DNA of 64,000 bases from positions 1 through 64,000 of the forward strand of contig CP023454.1 of NCBI GenBank assembly GCA_002356635.1, read 5' to 3'. The first letter of the stretch is position 1, and every line of letters starts with the position of its first letter. Source of the stretch: Rhodobacteraceae bacterium QY30. GTDB taxonomy: Bacteria > Pseudomonadota > Alphaproteobacteria > Rhodobacterales > Rhodobacteraceae. Position numbers and translations under genes: made by a program. The notes under the pieces are model-generated. The model was not told the DNA's origin and ran no database searches. It worked only from the letters and a program-made list of their open reading frames with translations. Below are positions 17,431 through 26,353 of this stretch, piece after piece.

Positions 17431-18060
17431 GACCGCATCGCCTGCCCATTGAAGCAGGCTGACCAAAAGGATCAGGATCGCGACCACGGCCAGCATCGTC
17501 CCGGTTTCGAACCGCTGGTAGCCGTAGCGGATGGCGATGTCGCCCAATCCGCCCGCGCCGACCGCCCCCGCCATCGCCGAGGCACCGACCAGCGTCACAA
17601 GGGTCACGGTGAAGCCAGAAACAAGGCTGGGAAGGGACTCGGGCACCAGGACATCGCGGATGATCGTCCAGCGGCTGGCCCCCATCGCGCGGGCGGCGTC
17701 GATCAGCCCCTGCGGCACCTCGCGCAGCGACACCTCGGCGATGCGGGCGAAATAGGGGATTGCCGCGATGGTCAGGGGAACGATGGCCGCCGCAATGCCG
17801 ATGGCGCTGCCGACAATCAGGCGCGTCAGGGGAATCACCGCGACCAGCAGGATGATGAACGGCAAGGAACGCAGCGCGTTCACGATGGCACCCAGGAAGC
17901 GGTTCACGGTGGTGGCCTCGAAAATGCCGCCCCGGTCGGTCGTCACCAGCACAAGGCCGAGCGGCAGGCCGAACACCAGCGAAAAGAAGCCGGACACACC
18001 CGTCATGACCACGGTTTCCCAAAGGCCCCGTGCCAGAAGATCAAAGCTGGGAAGGGACAT
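17407..18060 (-). CDS. metI: Methionine ABC transporter permease
   Basis: 217-residue permease of the MetNIQ D/L-methionine importer with five transmembrane helices. The FSLVFGLPLGLVL and FIILLVAVIPLTRLI helices and the EAA-loop ASRWTIIRDVLVPESLPSL are typical of MetI. It overlaps metN by 20 nt. Substrate is assigned from the complete metQ-metN-metI set. Confidence 0.92.
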   Translation of the reverse strand: MSLPSFDLLARGLWETVVMTGVSGFFSLVFGLPLGLVLVTTDRGGIFEATTVNRFLGAIVNALRSLPFIILLVAVIPLTRLIVGSAIGIAAAIVPLTIAAIPYFARIAEVSLREVPQGLIDAARAMGASRWTIIRDVLVPESLPSLVSGFTVTLVTLVGASAMAGAVGAGGLGDIAIRYGYQRFETGTMLAVVAILILLVSLLQWAGDAVARRIDHR

Positions 18061-19108
18061 TGCCCAGAACCTCCACCCCGGCGGACAGCGGCGTCATCGC
18101 CGCGACGACCTTGGCCACGGATGCCGGATCCGCAGTGCCAAGCGCGATGAAAAGGCGGCCGAAGGGTTCGCCCTGAACATCGGACAACCCACCGTGAACC
18201 AGATGCGCGGGCCGGCCCGTCAGATCGCTGATCTGCGACAGGAAGGGCTGGCGCGCCTGGGCGCCGAAGACATCCAGCCGCAACAGCGCCTGCGCGCCCG
18301 TCGGCGTGATCTGCGCGGCGATGGTGTCGGGCAGCATGGGGGACAGGCTGCGCACCAGGCTGCGCGTCGTTTCGGACCGCGGCGTCGCCAGCACCCGGGC
18401 AACCGGACCCTCCTCGACGATCCGGCCCTGATCCAGCACCACAACGCGCGAGGCGATCTGGCGCACCACCTCGATTTCATGGGTGATCATCAGGATCGTC
18501 AAACCCAGTTCCCGGTTGACGCTGCGCAGCAGGTCCAGGATCGAATGCGTCGTCTCGGGATCAAGGGCGGATGTCGCCTCGTCCGACAGCAGGAGGAGCG
18601 GATCCGGCGCCAGCGCCCGCGCGATTCCCACCCGCTGTTTCTGGCCGCCGGAAAGTTGCGCAGGATAGGCGCCGGCCTTGTCGGCCAGCCCGACCAGATC
18701 CAGAAGCTCCATCACCCGCGCGCGGCGACGTGCCTCGGGCTGGCCCGCGATCTTCAGCGGCAGCGCCACGTTGTCGGCGATGGTCTTCGACGACAGCAGG
18801 TTGAAGTGCTGGAAGATCATGCCGATCCGGCGCCGCACCGGTTGCAGCGCCTGCTCGGACAGCGGGGTAATGTCCTGCCCGTCGATCTCGACTCGCCCGG
18901 TATCAGGCTTCTCAAGGCCGTTCAGGCAGCGGATCAACGTCGATTTGCCCGCGCCGCTGCGCCCGATCAGTCCCAGGATCTCGCCCCGGTGCAGCGACAA
19001 GGAAATGTCGTCCAGCGCCGGATGATCGCCAAACCGGCGCGACACCCCCGTCAGGGCGACGACGGCAGCCTCATCCATGTCGGAATGGCCGTTTTCTGTG
19101 GCGCTCAC
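18041..19108 (-). CDS. metN: Methionine ABC transporter ATP-binding protein
   Basis: 355-residue ATPase. Walker A GRSGAGKST at about 49-57, signature LSGGQKQRV, Walker B LLLLSDEATSALD, and a C-terminal NIL regulatory domain (about 270-355) that binds methionine and inhibits transport. The GTG at 19108 is chosen because GGAGG (19114-19118) is ideally spaced; the ATG at 19078 has no such site. It is separated from metQ by 93 bp containing a strong hairpin. Confidence 0.92.
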   Translation of the reverse strand: MSATENGHSDMDEAAVVALTGVSRRFGDHPALDDISLSLHRGEILGLIGRSGAGKSTLIRCLNGLEKPDTGRVEIDGQDITPLSEQALQPVRRRIGMIFQHFNLLSSKTIADNVALPLKIAGQPEARRRARVMELLDLVGLADKAGAYPAQLSGGQKQRVGIARALAPDPLLLLSDEATSALDPETTHSILDLLRSVNRELGLTILMITHEIEVVRQIASRVVVLDQGRIVEEGPVARVLATPRSETTRSLVRSLSPMLPDTIAAQITPTGAQALLRLDVFGAQARQPFLSQISDLTGRPAHLVHGGLSDVQGEPFGRLFIALGTADPASVAKVVAAMTPLSAGVEVLGNVPSQL

Positions 19109-19164
19109 GCCATCCTCCAATACGAAAGGCCCCGAAGGGCCAGCCGGATAAATCCGAATGGAAC

Positions 19165-19194
19165 GCGGCCCGCAAGGACAGACTTGCGGGCCGC
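19165..19194 (-). terminator. Intra-operon hairpin between metQ and metN
   Basis: Perfect 12-bp arms GCGGCCCGCAAG / CTTGCGGGCCGC with a 6-nt loop, 7 bp downstream of the metQ stop in the direction of transcription. No strong T-run follows. It probably protects or partly terminates the metQ mRNA so that the binding protein is made in excess over MetNI. Confidence 0.65.
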
Positions 19195-19201
19195 ACAGCG
19201 A

Positions 19202-20026
19202 TCACCAGGCGGTGACGCCGGTGCCTTTGTAGACCTTGTCGAAGACGGCCTTGACCGCATCGTTCTGGTAGGACGCCACCAGATCCTTGACCCAGGGCTC
19301 ATTCTCGCGGCCGGTCTTGACGGCGATGAAGTTGTTGTAGGGGTTGTCCTTGACCGCCTCTTGCGCGATCCGGTCGGTTTCCGGGTTCAGCCCGGATTTG
19401 AGCGCCCAGTCCGTGTTCACGACCGCCGCATCCAGGTCGTCGATGGCGCGACCCACGACACCCGCGTCGAGTTCCTTGATCTCAAGGTTTTTCGGATTGT
19501 CCACGATGTCATTCGCCGTGGCCAGAATCCCCGCGCCATCCTTTAGCGTGACCAGACCCAGCGAGGCCAGAAGCTTGATGGCGCGGCCCCCGTTCGACGG
19601 GTCGTTCGGAACACCGACGACCGCACCTTCGGGCAGTGCGTCAAGGCTGTCATACTTCTTGGAATAGACGCCGATCGGCCAAAGGGCCGTATTGCCGACG
19701 ATGGTGATGGTGTAGCCGTGCTGGGCGATCTGGGCATCCAGATATGGCTTGTGCTGGAAAGCATTGGCGTCGATCTCGCCATTCTGCAGGGCTTCGTTCG
19801 GCTGCGTGTAATCGTTGAACACCACCAGTTCGACGTTCAGCCCCTTGGCGGCCGCCTGTTCGGCCACGGCCTTCCAGACTTCCTCGTCCTCGCCACCCAT
19901 GATCCCCACTTTGACGGTGGTGTTCTGGGCCAGGACCGGCTGGGACAGCGTGGCAAAGCTGGCCACGGCGGCCCCGGCCAGCGCAAGCACCACGCGGCGC
20001 GACAGGTGGAACGGCGAAACAGTCAT
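19202..20026 (-). CDS. metQ: Methionine-binding lipoprotein-family substrate protein MetQ
   Basis: 274-residue NlpA/MetQ family periplasmic binding protein. The signal peptide (about 1-33) has a twin Arg in SRRVVLALAGA and cleaves near VLAQN; no lipobox Cys is seen, so it is probably soluble. The mature part begins VKVGIMGGEDEEVWKAVAE, with VVFNDYTQPNEAL, IDANAFQHKPYL and GVPNDPSNGGRAI as family blocks. GGAGAGAAATCC precedes the ATG. First gene of metQNI. Confidence 0.92.
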   Translation of the reverse strand: MTVSPFHLSRRVVLALAGAAVASFATLSQPVLAQNTTVKVGIMGGEDEEVWKAVAEQAAAKGLNVELVVFNDYTQPNEALQNGEIDANAFQHKPYLDAQIAQHGYTITIVGNTALWPIGVYSKKYDSLDALPEGAVVGVPNDPSNGGRAIKLLASLGLVTLKDGAGILATANDIVDNPKNLEIKELDAGVVGRAIDDLDAAVVNTDWALKSGLNPETDRIAQEAVKDNPYNNFIAVKTGRENEPWVKDLVASYQNDAVKAVFDKVYKGTGVTAW

Positions 20027-20449
20027 GGATTTCTCTCCGAGATAGGGGCCCGACCGGACCCGCTTGGGTGACCCGGGGTCGGAACGGCCGGCCTGCCGGG
20101 GGTTAGCTATGGCTAATGGATTGCCTGCCGAATGCAATGGCACCGGGGTAGATGCAAGCGGCAAATTTATGCGCCTGTTTGGAAGATTGTTCCATAGTGC
20201 GCTGACACGGACGGTAATTATCGGGATGATTTCCCGAGAAACCCTTGGAATGAGCGTCATGAGGTGCAGGCCCAGGCATTTCCACAGCCGGGAATCCCAC
20301 TGATCGTCGCAAATCGCAAAACGGTCGTCGCGACTCGGGCAATTGCAGAACCATCCCGCCGCCCCGTCCGTATTCCTGATGACAGCGCGCATTGGCATCC
20401 GGGCCCGCGCAGGTCTATATAGCGGCAGCAAACAGATGGATCCCCGCCC
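20027..20449. other. metQ-rnd divergent intergenic region (423 bp)
   Basis: No credible gene. It must hold the divergent promoters of metQ and the RNase D-like gene. I see an inverted repeat TTAGC-TATG-GCTAA (20103-20116), 77 bp upstream of the metQ start, and a small hairpin TCGGGA/TCCCGA (20221-20237). Neither is a motif I can name. The SAM-II riboswitch core was looked for and not found. Confidence 0.4.
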
Positions 20450-21064
20450 GTGACCATTCACCTTTACAGCCGCGACCTGCCCGACGATCTCGATCTTGGT
20501 GCCCTTGTGGCGATCGACACGGAAACGATGGGCCTGGACCCGCGCCGCGACCGCCTTTGTGTGGTGCAACTGTCGTCGGGCGACGGCAATGCCCACCTGG
20601 TCCAGATCGAACGCGGGCAGACCCGCGCCCCGAATCTGGAACGGCTGCTGGCCGATCCGGCGGTCGTGAAGCTGTTTCACTTCGCCCGCTTCGACATTGC
20701 CGCACTGTACAACGCCTTCGGCGTGGTCACCGCGCCGGTTTATTGCACCAAGATCGCGTCGAAGCTGATCCGAACCTTCACCGACCGGCACGGCCTGAAA
20801 TACCTGTTGCAGGAACTGGTCGGCGTCGATGTGTCGAAGGCGCAGCAGACTTCGGACTGGGGCGCGGCTGAGCTGACCGATGCGCAGCGCGAATACGCGG
20901 CTTCGGACGTGCTGTATCTGCACCCGCTGAAGGCCGAGCTTGACCGGCGGCTGGCCCGCGAGGGCCGGACCGAACTGGCGCAGGCCTGCTTCGACTTCCT
21001 GCCCACCCGCGCCCGGCTGGACCTGCTGGGCTGGGCCGAGCCCGCCGACCTGTTTTCGCACTGA
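20450..21064 (+). CDS. RNase D-like 3'-5' exonuclease
   Basis: 204-residue DEDDy exonuclease domain without the C-terminal HRDC domains of full RNase D (about 375 residues). Exo I is VAIDTETMGLD (about 20-30), Exo II is FHFARFDIAAL, and Exo III is YAASDVLYLHPL with the catalytic Tyr. Such short forms are common in alphaproteobacteria. Starts with GTG; kdsD begins 5 bp downstream, placing it at the head of the kdsD-lptCAB operon. RNA substrate unknown. Confidence 0.88.
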   Translation: MTIHLYSRDLPDDLDLGALVAIDTETMGLDPRRDRLCVVQLSSGDGNAHLVQIERGQTRAPNLERLLADPAVVKLFHFARFDIAALYNAFGVVTAPVYCTKIASKLIRTFTDRHGLKYLLQELVGVDVSKAQQTSDWGAAELTDAQREYAASDVLYLHPLKAELDRRLAREGRTELAQACFDFLPTRARLDLLGWAEPADLFSH

Positions 21065-21069
21065 CACCG

Positions 21070-22032
21070 ATGGCCAGCGCCGATACATATCTGGAAACCG
21101 CGCGCCGCGTCATCGGAATCGAGGCCCGGGGCCTGGAGGCGCTGTCAGGGGCGCTGGACGGCAGTTTCGCACGCGCCATTGACACGATCCTTTCCGCCCG
21201 GGGCCGGGTGATCGTGTCCGGCATGGGCAAGTCCGGCCACATCGGGCGCAAGATCGCGGCCACCTTCGCCTCGACCGGGACACCCGCGCAGTTCGTCCAT
21301 CCGGCCGAGGCCAGCCACGGCGACCTGGGAATGGTCACCCAGGCCGATGTCGCACTGGTCCTGTCCAACTCCGGCGAGACGCCGGAACTTTCGGACATCA
21401 TCGCCCATACCCGCCGCTTCGGGATCCCCCTGATCGGCGTGGCGGCGCGCGAAGGTTCAACCCTTCTCAGGCTGGCCGATGTGGCCATCCTGCTGCCGGC
21501 GGCCGAGGAAGCTTGCGGCACCGGGATCGTCCCGACCACATCGACCACGATGACGCTGGCGCTGGGTGATGCGATGGCCGTCGCGCTGATGGAGCATCGC
21601 CAATTCACGCCCGAACATTTCCGCACCTTCCACCCCGGCGGCAAGCTGGGCGCACGATTGGCGAAGGTGCGTGACCTGATGCATCAGGACATGCCCCTGG
21701 TGGCCGAGGCCGCGCCCATGCCCGAGGCGCTGCTGGCGATCAGCCGCAAAGGCTTCGGCGTGGTCGGTGTTACGGACAGCGCAGGACGCCTGTCCGGCAT
21801 CATCACCGATGGGGACCTGCGTCGCCACATGGACGGGCTTCTGTCGCAGACCGCCGCCGGGGTCATGACGCCGAACCCGCGCGTGATCAGCCCCGATGCC
21901 CTGGCCGAACAGGCGGTGGCCGTGATGAACGACCGCAAGATCACCTGCCTGTTTGCCGTCGCACCGGATGGCGACGGCCGGGCCGAAGGGATCCTGCACA
22001 TTCACGACTGTCTTCGGGCGGGCGTTGTCTGA
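21070..22032 (+). CDS. kdsD: D-arabinose 5-phosphate isomerase
   Basis: 320-residue KpsF/GutQ family enzyme converting ribulose 5-phosphate to arabinose 5-phosphate, the first step to Kdo of LPS. The SIS domain (about 35-180) has VSGMGKSGHIGRKIAATFASTG and LSNSGETPEL; the C-terminal part has two CBS domains (about 205-320). It overlaps lptC by 1 nt, linking Kdo synthesis to LPS export. Confidence 0.94.
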   Translation: MASADTYLETARRVIGIEARGLEALSGALDGSFARAIDTILSARGRVIVSGMGKSGHIGRKIAATFASTGTPAQFVHPAEASHGDLGMVTQADVALVLSNSGETPELSDIIAHTRRFGIPLIGVAAREGSTLLRLADVAILLPAAEEACGTGIVPTTSTTMTLALGDAMAVALMEHRQFTPEHFRTFHPGGKLGARLAKVRDLMHQDMPLVAEAAPMPEALLAISRKGFGVVGVTDSAGRLSGIITDGDLRRHMDGLLSQTAAGVMTPNPRVISPDALAEQAVAVMNDRKITCLFAVAPDGDGRAEGILHIHDCLRAGVV

Positions 22033-22643
22033 TGGCCTCGCCGCAGAGCGACGACCTGCATACGCGGCTTGTCACCTGGCTGAAGATCACGCTTCCGCTC
22101 GTGGCTTTGGCCTTCCTGGCCACCTTGTTCCTGTTTTCGAACCGCTTCGGCCAGGAAGGCGAATTGCCCTTCGCGAAGATCGATGTCGAGGAGCTGGCCC
22201 GCCGCCAGGGCATCACCGCCCCCGAGTTTTCCGGAACCACGACCGACGGCGCGGCCGTAAACCTGCGCGCAAGGTCTGCCCATCCTGCCCAAGACGGTGA
22301 CCAGGCCCGGATGGACCAGTTGGCCGCCACCTATCGTGGGGCGGATGGCGCGGTCATCGAACTGCGCGCCGAAGAAGGCCGGATGCCGCTGGATGGTCAG
22401 TCCGTGACGCTGGAAAAGGGTGTCGAGATGACCACTTCGGCCGGATACCGGCTGACCGCGACGGACCTGACAGCCCTGACGGCGCGGACCGAGGTTTCCA
22501 CCGACAACCCGGTCCGCGGGCAAGCGCCCTTCGGGACCATCGAAGGCGGCGCCATGATCCTGACGCCCGATCCGGCGAAAGCGAATTCCTATGTTCTGGT
22601 GTTCAAGAAGGGCGTCAGGATGGTATATCAACCTGGTTCCTGA
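22032..22643 (+). CDS. lptC: LPS export protein LptC
   Basis: 203-residue bitopic inner-membrane protein with one N-terminal transmembrane helix (about 17-37) and a periplasmic beta-jellyroll passing LPS from LptBFG to LptA. LKITLPLVALAFLATLFLFS is followed by family blocks including LPFAKIDVEELA and the C-terminal GGAMILTP. Identity is firm from its position between kdsD and lptA. Ends 7 bp before lptA. Confidence 0.88.
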   Translation: MASPQSDDLHTRLVTWLKITLPLVALAFLATLFLFSNRFGQEGELPFAKIDVEELARRQGITAPEFSGTTTDGAAVNLRARSAHPAQDGDQARMDQLAATYRGADGAVIELRAEEGRMPLDGQSVTLEKGVEMTTSAGYRLTATDLTALTARTEVSTDNPVRGQAPFGTIEGGAMILTPDPAKANSYVLVFKKGVRMVYQPGS

Positions 22644-22650
22644 GGTTCAG

Positions 22651-23136
22651 ATGCGTTTCTCCGGCCCCGTCCTGCTGATTGCCTTGGCTTTGGCCTGTCC
22701 GGCCAGCGCGCAGAATCAGATCGCCTTCGGCGGACTGAAGACGGACACCACCCAACCCGTCGAGGTGACGGCGGACAGCCTGTCCGTGAACCAGTCCGAT
22801 GGAACCGCAACCTTCACGGGCAATGTCCTGGTCATCCAGGGCGAGATGCGCCTGAAAGCCGGAGCCATGGCGGTCGTCTACACTCCGGGCGACAAGACCC
22901 GGATCGAACGGCTGACGGCGACGGGCGGTGTCACCCTGACCACCGGCGTCGATGCCGCCGAATCGCGCGAGGCGGTCTATACGATCGACAGCGGCACGGT
23001 GGTGATGACGGGCGATGTGCTGCTGACCCAGGGCGGCAACATCCTGTCGGGGCAAAAGCTGACCGTGGACCTGAAATCGGGGACCGGCAGCATGGATGGC
23101 CGGGTCAAGACGGTCCTGACCCCGGGGAAGAAGTGA
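22651..23136 (+). CDS. lptA: LPS transport periplasmic protein LptA
   Basis: 161-residue OstA-like periplasmic bridge protein. Signal peptide 1-20 (ending PASAQN), then [21 protein letters not shown] and [21 protein letters not shown], the hallmark repeats of the beta-jellyroll. The longer open frame upstream overlaps lptC and lacks similarity; the ATG at 22651 is preceded by TGAGG. Coupled to lptB through TGATG. Confidence 0.92.
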   Translation: MRFSGPVLLIALALACPASAQNQIAFGGLKTDTTQPVEVTADSLSVNQSDGTATFTGNVLVIQGEMRLKAGAMAVVYTPGDKTRIERLTATGGVTLTTGVDAAESREAVYTIDSGTVVMTGDVLLTQGGNILSGQKLTVDLKSGTGSMDGRVKTVLTPGKK

Positions 23137-23894
23137 TGGCACAGCCCGAGCTGACAGTGACCCACGGAAATCGTGGCCTGCAGGTCTTGCACCTGCGCAA
23201 AAGCTACCGCCGCCGCCCCGTCATCCGCGATGTTTCGCTGGAACTGGCCCGGGGCGAGGTCGTGGCGCTGCTGGGCCCCAACGGTTCAGGCAAGACCACG
23301 TGCTTTTACAACATCGCCGGCCTGATCACGCCGGACAGCGGGCAGGTTCTGATCGACGGCGTCGATGTCAGCGGGTTGCCGATGTATCGGCGCGCCCGGC
23401 TTGGCGTGGGCTACCTGCCGCAGGAAGTATCCATCTTCCGCGGCCTGTCGGTCGAGGACAACATCCTCGCCGTTCTGGAGATCACCGTCCACGACATCCA
23501 CAAGCGGCGGGAGCGTCTGGAAGAACTGCTGTCCGAGTTTTCCATCACCCATCTCCGCCGCGCGCCGGCCATGGCCCTGTCCGGGGGTGAACGCCGACGG
23601 GTGGAAATTGCCCGCTGCCTGGCGGCAGACCCGAAATATCTGCTTCTGGATGAACCTTTTGCGGGGGTGGACCCGATTTCCGTCGCCGACATCCGGTCTC
23701 TGGTTCATGATCTGAAGGACCGCGGGATCGGCGTGCTGATCACCGACCATAACGTGCGCGAAACGCTCGAGATCGTGGACCGTGCCTATATCCTGCACGA
23801 TGGCACCGTCCTGATGAGCGGGACGGCAGATGAGGTTGTCCGAGACGAAAACGTCCGGCGCGTCTATCTGGGGCAATCCTTCCGAATTTCCTGA
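23136..23894 (+). CDS. lptB: LPS export ABC ATPase LptB
   Basis: 252-residue cytoplasmic ATPase of the LptB2FG extractor. Walker A GPNGSGKT at about 47-54, Q-loop [16 protein letters not shown], signature [10 protein letters not shown], Walker [14 protein letters not shown] and H-loop [11 protein letters not shown]. The length and the C-terminal [14 protein letters not shown] fit LptB. In many proteobacteria rpoN follows; here it does not. Confidence 0.95.
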   Translation: MAQPELTVTHGNRGLQVLHLRKSYRRRPVIRDVSLELARGEVVALLGPNGSGKTTCFYNIAGLITPDSGQVLIDGVDVSGLPMYRRARLGVGYLPQEVSIFRGLSVEDNILAVLEITVHDIHKRRERLEELLSEFSITHLRRAPAMALSGGERRRVEIARCLAADPKYLLLDEPFAGVDPISVADIRSLVHDLKDRGIGVLITDHNVRETLEIVDRAYILHDGTVLMSGTADEVVRDENVRRVYLGQSFRIS

Positions 23895-24269
23895 ACACGG
23901 CACCGACAGCGGAACAATCAAGCACTTTTTGCGCAATTGTTTCCGAGCATTTCGCTGCGCCGAAGCGGTCGCCGCTTCGTGAAGCCGGCCTTTCTGCCGC
24001 CGATACATCCCCTTGGGTTGGGCTGCTTCCGGCCATCCAGCCGATCCTTCCGCAGGTGCGAGAGGAGGCCGTTGACATTGCATCGGGAAGTGGCGCCAAA
24101 TGATCCAAATGGATGCGCACGCTTTCCACATATCGGCGCCGCCGACGGCCTGCAGGCCACGGAGAATGGGTATGGACCACGTCCGCGCCGCAACGATCAT
24201 TCCGGAAATTAACCCGGCCTTCATCGGAACGGCATTTGCTGGGCCGAGGGGCACTACCACGGAGGAAGC
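23895..24269. other. lptB-hpf intergenic region (375 bp)
   Basis: No credible gene: short frames here look like noise and no rpoN remnant was recognised. It contains a hairpin near its left end and presumably the hpf promoter. TTGACA at 24072-24077 is a possible -35, but I could not place a matching -10. Confidence 0.4.
23961..23979 (+). terminator. Possible lptB terminator hairpin
   Basis: 7-bp stem CGAAGCG / CGCTTCG with a 5-nt loop, 67 bp after the lptB stop. The following sequence has only a short CTTTCT run, so termination would be partial. Confidence 0.35.
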
Positions 24270-24839
24270 ATGATGCGGTACCAGATCAGCGGCAAACAGA
24301 TCGACATCGGCGAGGCGCTTCAATCGCACGTCAAGTCCGAGCTGGGCGAGACGATCGAGAAGTATTCGCAACGTCCTGTCGATGCCGCGGTGGTGTTTTC
24401 GCGCAATGCCTATGAATTCTTCTGCGAGGCGAACGTTCACCTGTCGACCGGCCTGACCGCTGCCGCCCGCGGTCATGCGACCGAAATCTACGCCGCGTTC
24501 GAGAACTGCCGCGAAAAGATGGACAAGCAGCTGCGCCGCTACAAGCGCCGGCTGAAGGACTACCACCGCGAACGGACCGAGCCGGTTGAATTCGACGAGG
24601 CGTCCATGTATGTGCTCGCCGCGAATGGCGGAGCCGAGGAAAGCGAACCCGAAAGCCTGGCACCCGTGATCATCGCCGAGATGGAAACCCGTGTTCCGTC
24701 TGTCTCGGTCGGTGAGGCGGTGATGCGGATGGAAATCGCGGGTGCGCCGATGCTGGTCTTCCGCAATGAAAAGCACGGTGGCGTGAACGTGGTGTACCGT
24801 CGCGACGACGGCAATATCGGCTGGATCGACCCGGCCTGA
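24270..24839 (+). CDS. hpf: Long-form ribosome hibernation promoting factor
   Basis: 189-residue HPF/RaiA protein that binds the 30S decoding centre and pairs 70S ribosomes into 100S dimers in stationary phase. The N-terminal S30AE domain (about 1-110) includes YQISGKQIDIGEALQSHV and MDKQLRRYKRRLKD. The C-terminal dimerisation domain (about 130-189) contains FRNEKHGGVNVVYRRDDGNIGWIDP. GGAGGA (24261-24266) is spaced for the ATG at 24270; a second ATG follows directly. Confidence 0.94.
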   Translation: MMRYQISGKQIDIGEALQSHVKSELGETIEKYSQRPVDAAVVFSRNAYEFFCEANVHLSTGLTAAARGHATEIYAAFENCREKMDKQLRRYKRRLKDYHRERTEPVEFDEASMYVLAANGGAEESEPESLAPVIIAEMETRVPSVSVGEAVMRMEIAGAPMLVFRNEKHGGVNVVYRRDDGNIGWIDPA

Positions 24840-24872
24840 GAAAGGATGCAGGGCACTTTGCCCGAAAGACCG

Positions 24873-25337
24873 ATGGATATCTCCAGCATTCTCTTGCCGT
24901 CCGCTGTGCGAGTCATGAGTACCGTCACCAGCAAGAAGCGCCTGTTCCAGGACCTGGGCGATATTGCCCAGGCCATCTATGGGCTGGACGCCACGGCGAC
25001 AGTCGACGCGCTTCAGGAACGCGAAAGCCTCGGTCCGACGGGGGTGGGGCACGGCGTTGCCCTGCCCCACGCCCGCCTGCATGGCCTGGAACAGGTCCGC
25101 GGCATCTTCCTGCGGCTGGAAAAGCCGCTGGATTTCGATGCCGTCGACCGTCAGCCGGTGGACCTGATCTTTGCCCTGTTCGCACCGAAGGATTCCGGCG
25201 TCGATCACCTGAAGGCCCTGGCTTTGGTGTCTCGTACCATGCGCGATGCGGGCACCTGCGCCAAGCTGCGCGCCAACTCGGACCCGGCGGCGCTGCACGG
25301 AGTTCTGACGGCGGCGCGGTCAACCCAGGCCGCCTGA
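24873..25337 (+). CDS. ptsN: Nitrogen PTS EIIA protein PtsN
   Basis: 154-residue EIIA-Ntr, the terminal phosphoacceptor of the regulatory PTS (PtsP-NPr-EIIANtr). The active-site His lies in GHGVALPHARL (His about 66). The ATG at 24873 gives the usual N-terminus (MDISSIL); an in-frame ATG 9 codons upstream lacks a spaced ribosome site. It lies 33 bp after hpf, the conserved hpf-ptsN pair. It ends 5 bp from the converging hexapeptide-repeat gene. Confidence 0.92.
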   Translation: MDISSILLPSAVRVMSTVTSKKRLFQDLGDIAQAIYGLDATATVDALQERESLGPTGVGHGVALPHARLHGLEQVRGIFLRLEKPLDFDAVDRQPVDLIFALFAPKDSGVDHLKALALVSRTMRDAGTCAKLRANSDPAALHGVLTAARSTQAA

Positions 25338-25342
25338 GCCGA

Positions 25343-26344
25343 TCAATCCCCCTGGGCCTTGCGGAACGCTTCGGCGTAGTCGCAGTAATGCGTGATCGTG
25401 CTGGTAAAGACCGCGCGGCGGGCGTCGTTCATCTCGGCGATGGGGCGCGCCGGATGGCCGCCCCACAGCATCCCTGACGTCAGCACCTGTCCCGGCTCCG
25501 TCACCGTTCCTGCCGCAACCAGCACGTCGGTCTGCACTTCGGTTCCCGGTGCGATCCGCGCGCCCATGCCCACAAGGACATGGTTGGCGATGGTGCAATC
25601 GGTCATCTGCACGTTGTGACCGATGGTCGTTTCGGCGCCGATCACCAGATCCCGCCCCTCGGCGCGAAGGATCGAGTTGTCCTGAACATTGGTGCGGGCG
25701 CCGATGCGGATCACGCCGCCGGTTGCGATCAGATCACAGCCGAAGAACACGCTGGACCGTTCGGCGGCGTCGACCCTTCCGTCGATCCGCGCCGTCCGGC
25801 CGGTGAAGATCCCCGGAACCGTCCCGACCGCATGAGGAATTCGATCTGCCTGCGCGGCCGCCAGGATGTCCTGCCCCATCCGCTCCCGAAGCGCCGAATC
25901 CGCCGGCCCTTGCGGGCGGGCAGGACTGCCGGCGTAGACCGTATTTGCCTGAAGCTCGCTGCGCGGAAAGACCACCGCACCGGCCATCAGGACCACGCCT
26001 TCCCGAAGGACCGAGCCGTCGAGGATGATGCAGTGGTCACCGATCACGCAATCATTTCCCACGGTGCAGGCATGGATGACGGCGTTCCGACCCGCGACGA
26101 CGCGATCCCCGACATGAGTCGAATATTGTCCGCCCGAGATATGAACCAGCCCCCGCGCGCCCAAGATGAAATCGTCGCCGATCACCACATCCTCGCCGTC
26201 GGCACGGATCGTCACGCCCGCGCCCAGCACGGCCCGCGCGCCAATTGCCGCCCTGCCCAGGACAGCGACGCGTTCGCCCGCTGCGGCGACCTGGCCAATC
26301 TGCGGAGAGATGCCGTTGAACGGCAGGGTGAAGGGCTGGGGCAT
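25343..26344 (-). CDS. Tandem left-handed beta-helix (gamma-carbonic-anhydrase-like) protein
   Basis: 333-residue protein made of two hexapeptide-repeat domains. Domain 1 (about 15-165) has IGARAVLGAGVTIRADGEDVVIGD and VGNDCVIGDHCIILDGSVLREGVVLMAGAVV; domain 2 (about 178-300) has IGARTNVQDNSILRAEGRDLVIG, IGHNVQMTDCTIANHVLVGMGA and GMLWGGHPARPI. Both resemble single-domain gamma-carbonic anhydrase/YrdA proteins (about 175 residues), so this looks like a duplication-fusion. Catalytic activity is uncertain. It starts 9 bp after the ilvA stop and is likely co-transcribed with it. Confidence 0.8.
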   Translation of the reverse strand: MPQPFTLPFNGISPQIGQVAAAGERVAVLGRAAIGARAVLGAGVTIRADGEDVVIGDDFILGARGLVHISGGQYSTHVGDRVVAGRNAVIHACTVGNDCVIGDHCIILDGSVLREGVVLMAGAVVFPRSELQANTVYAGSPARPQGPADSALRERMGQDILAAAQADRIPHAVGTVPGIFTGRTARIDGRVDAAERSSVFFGCDLIATGGVIRIGARTNVQDNSILRAEGRDLVIGAETTIGHNVQMTDCTIANHVLVGMGARIAPGTEVQTDVLVAAGTVTEPGQVLTSGMLWGGHPARPIAEMNDARRAVFTSTITHYCDYAEAFRKAQGD

Positions 26345-26353
26345 GGGGTCTCC

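Noticed and set aside
20027-20130. SAM-II type riboswitch upstream of metQ
   Set aside because: The GCTAAA pseudoknot element and the GATTTAACC-like core are absent; only a TTAGC/GCTAA repeat is present.
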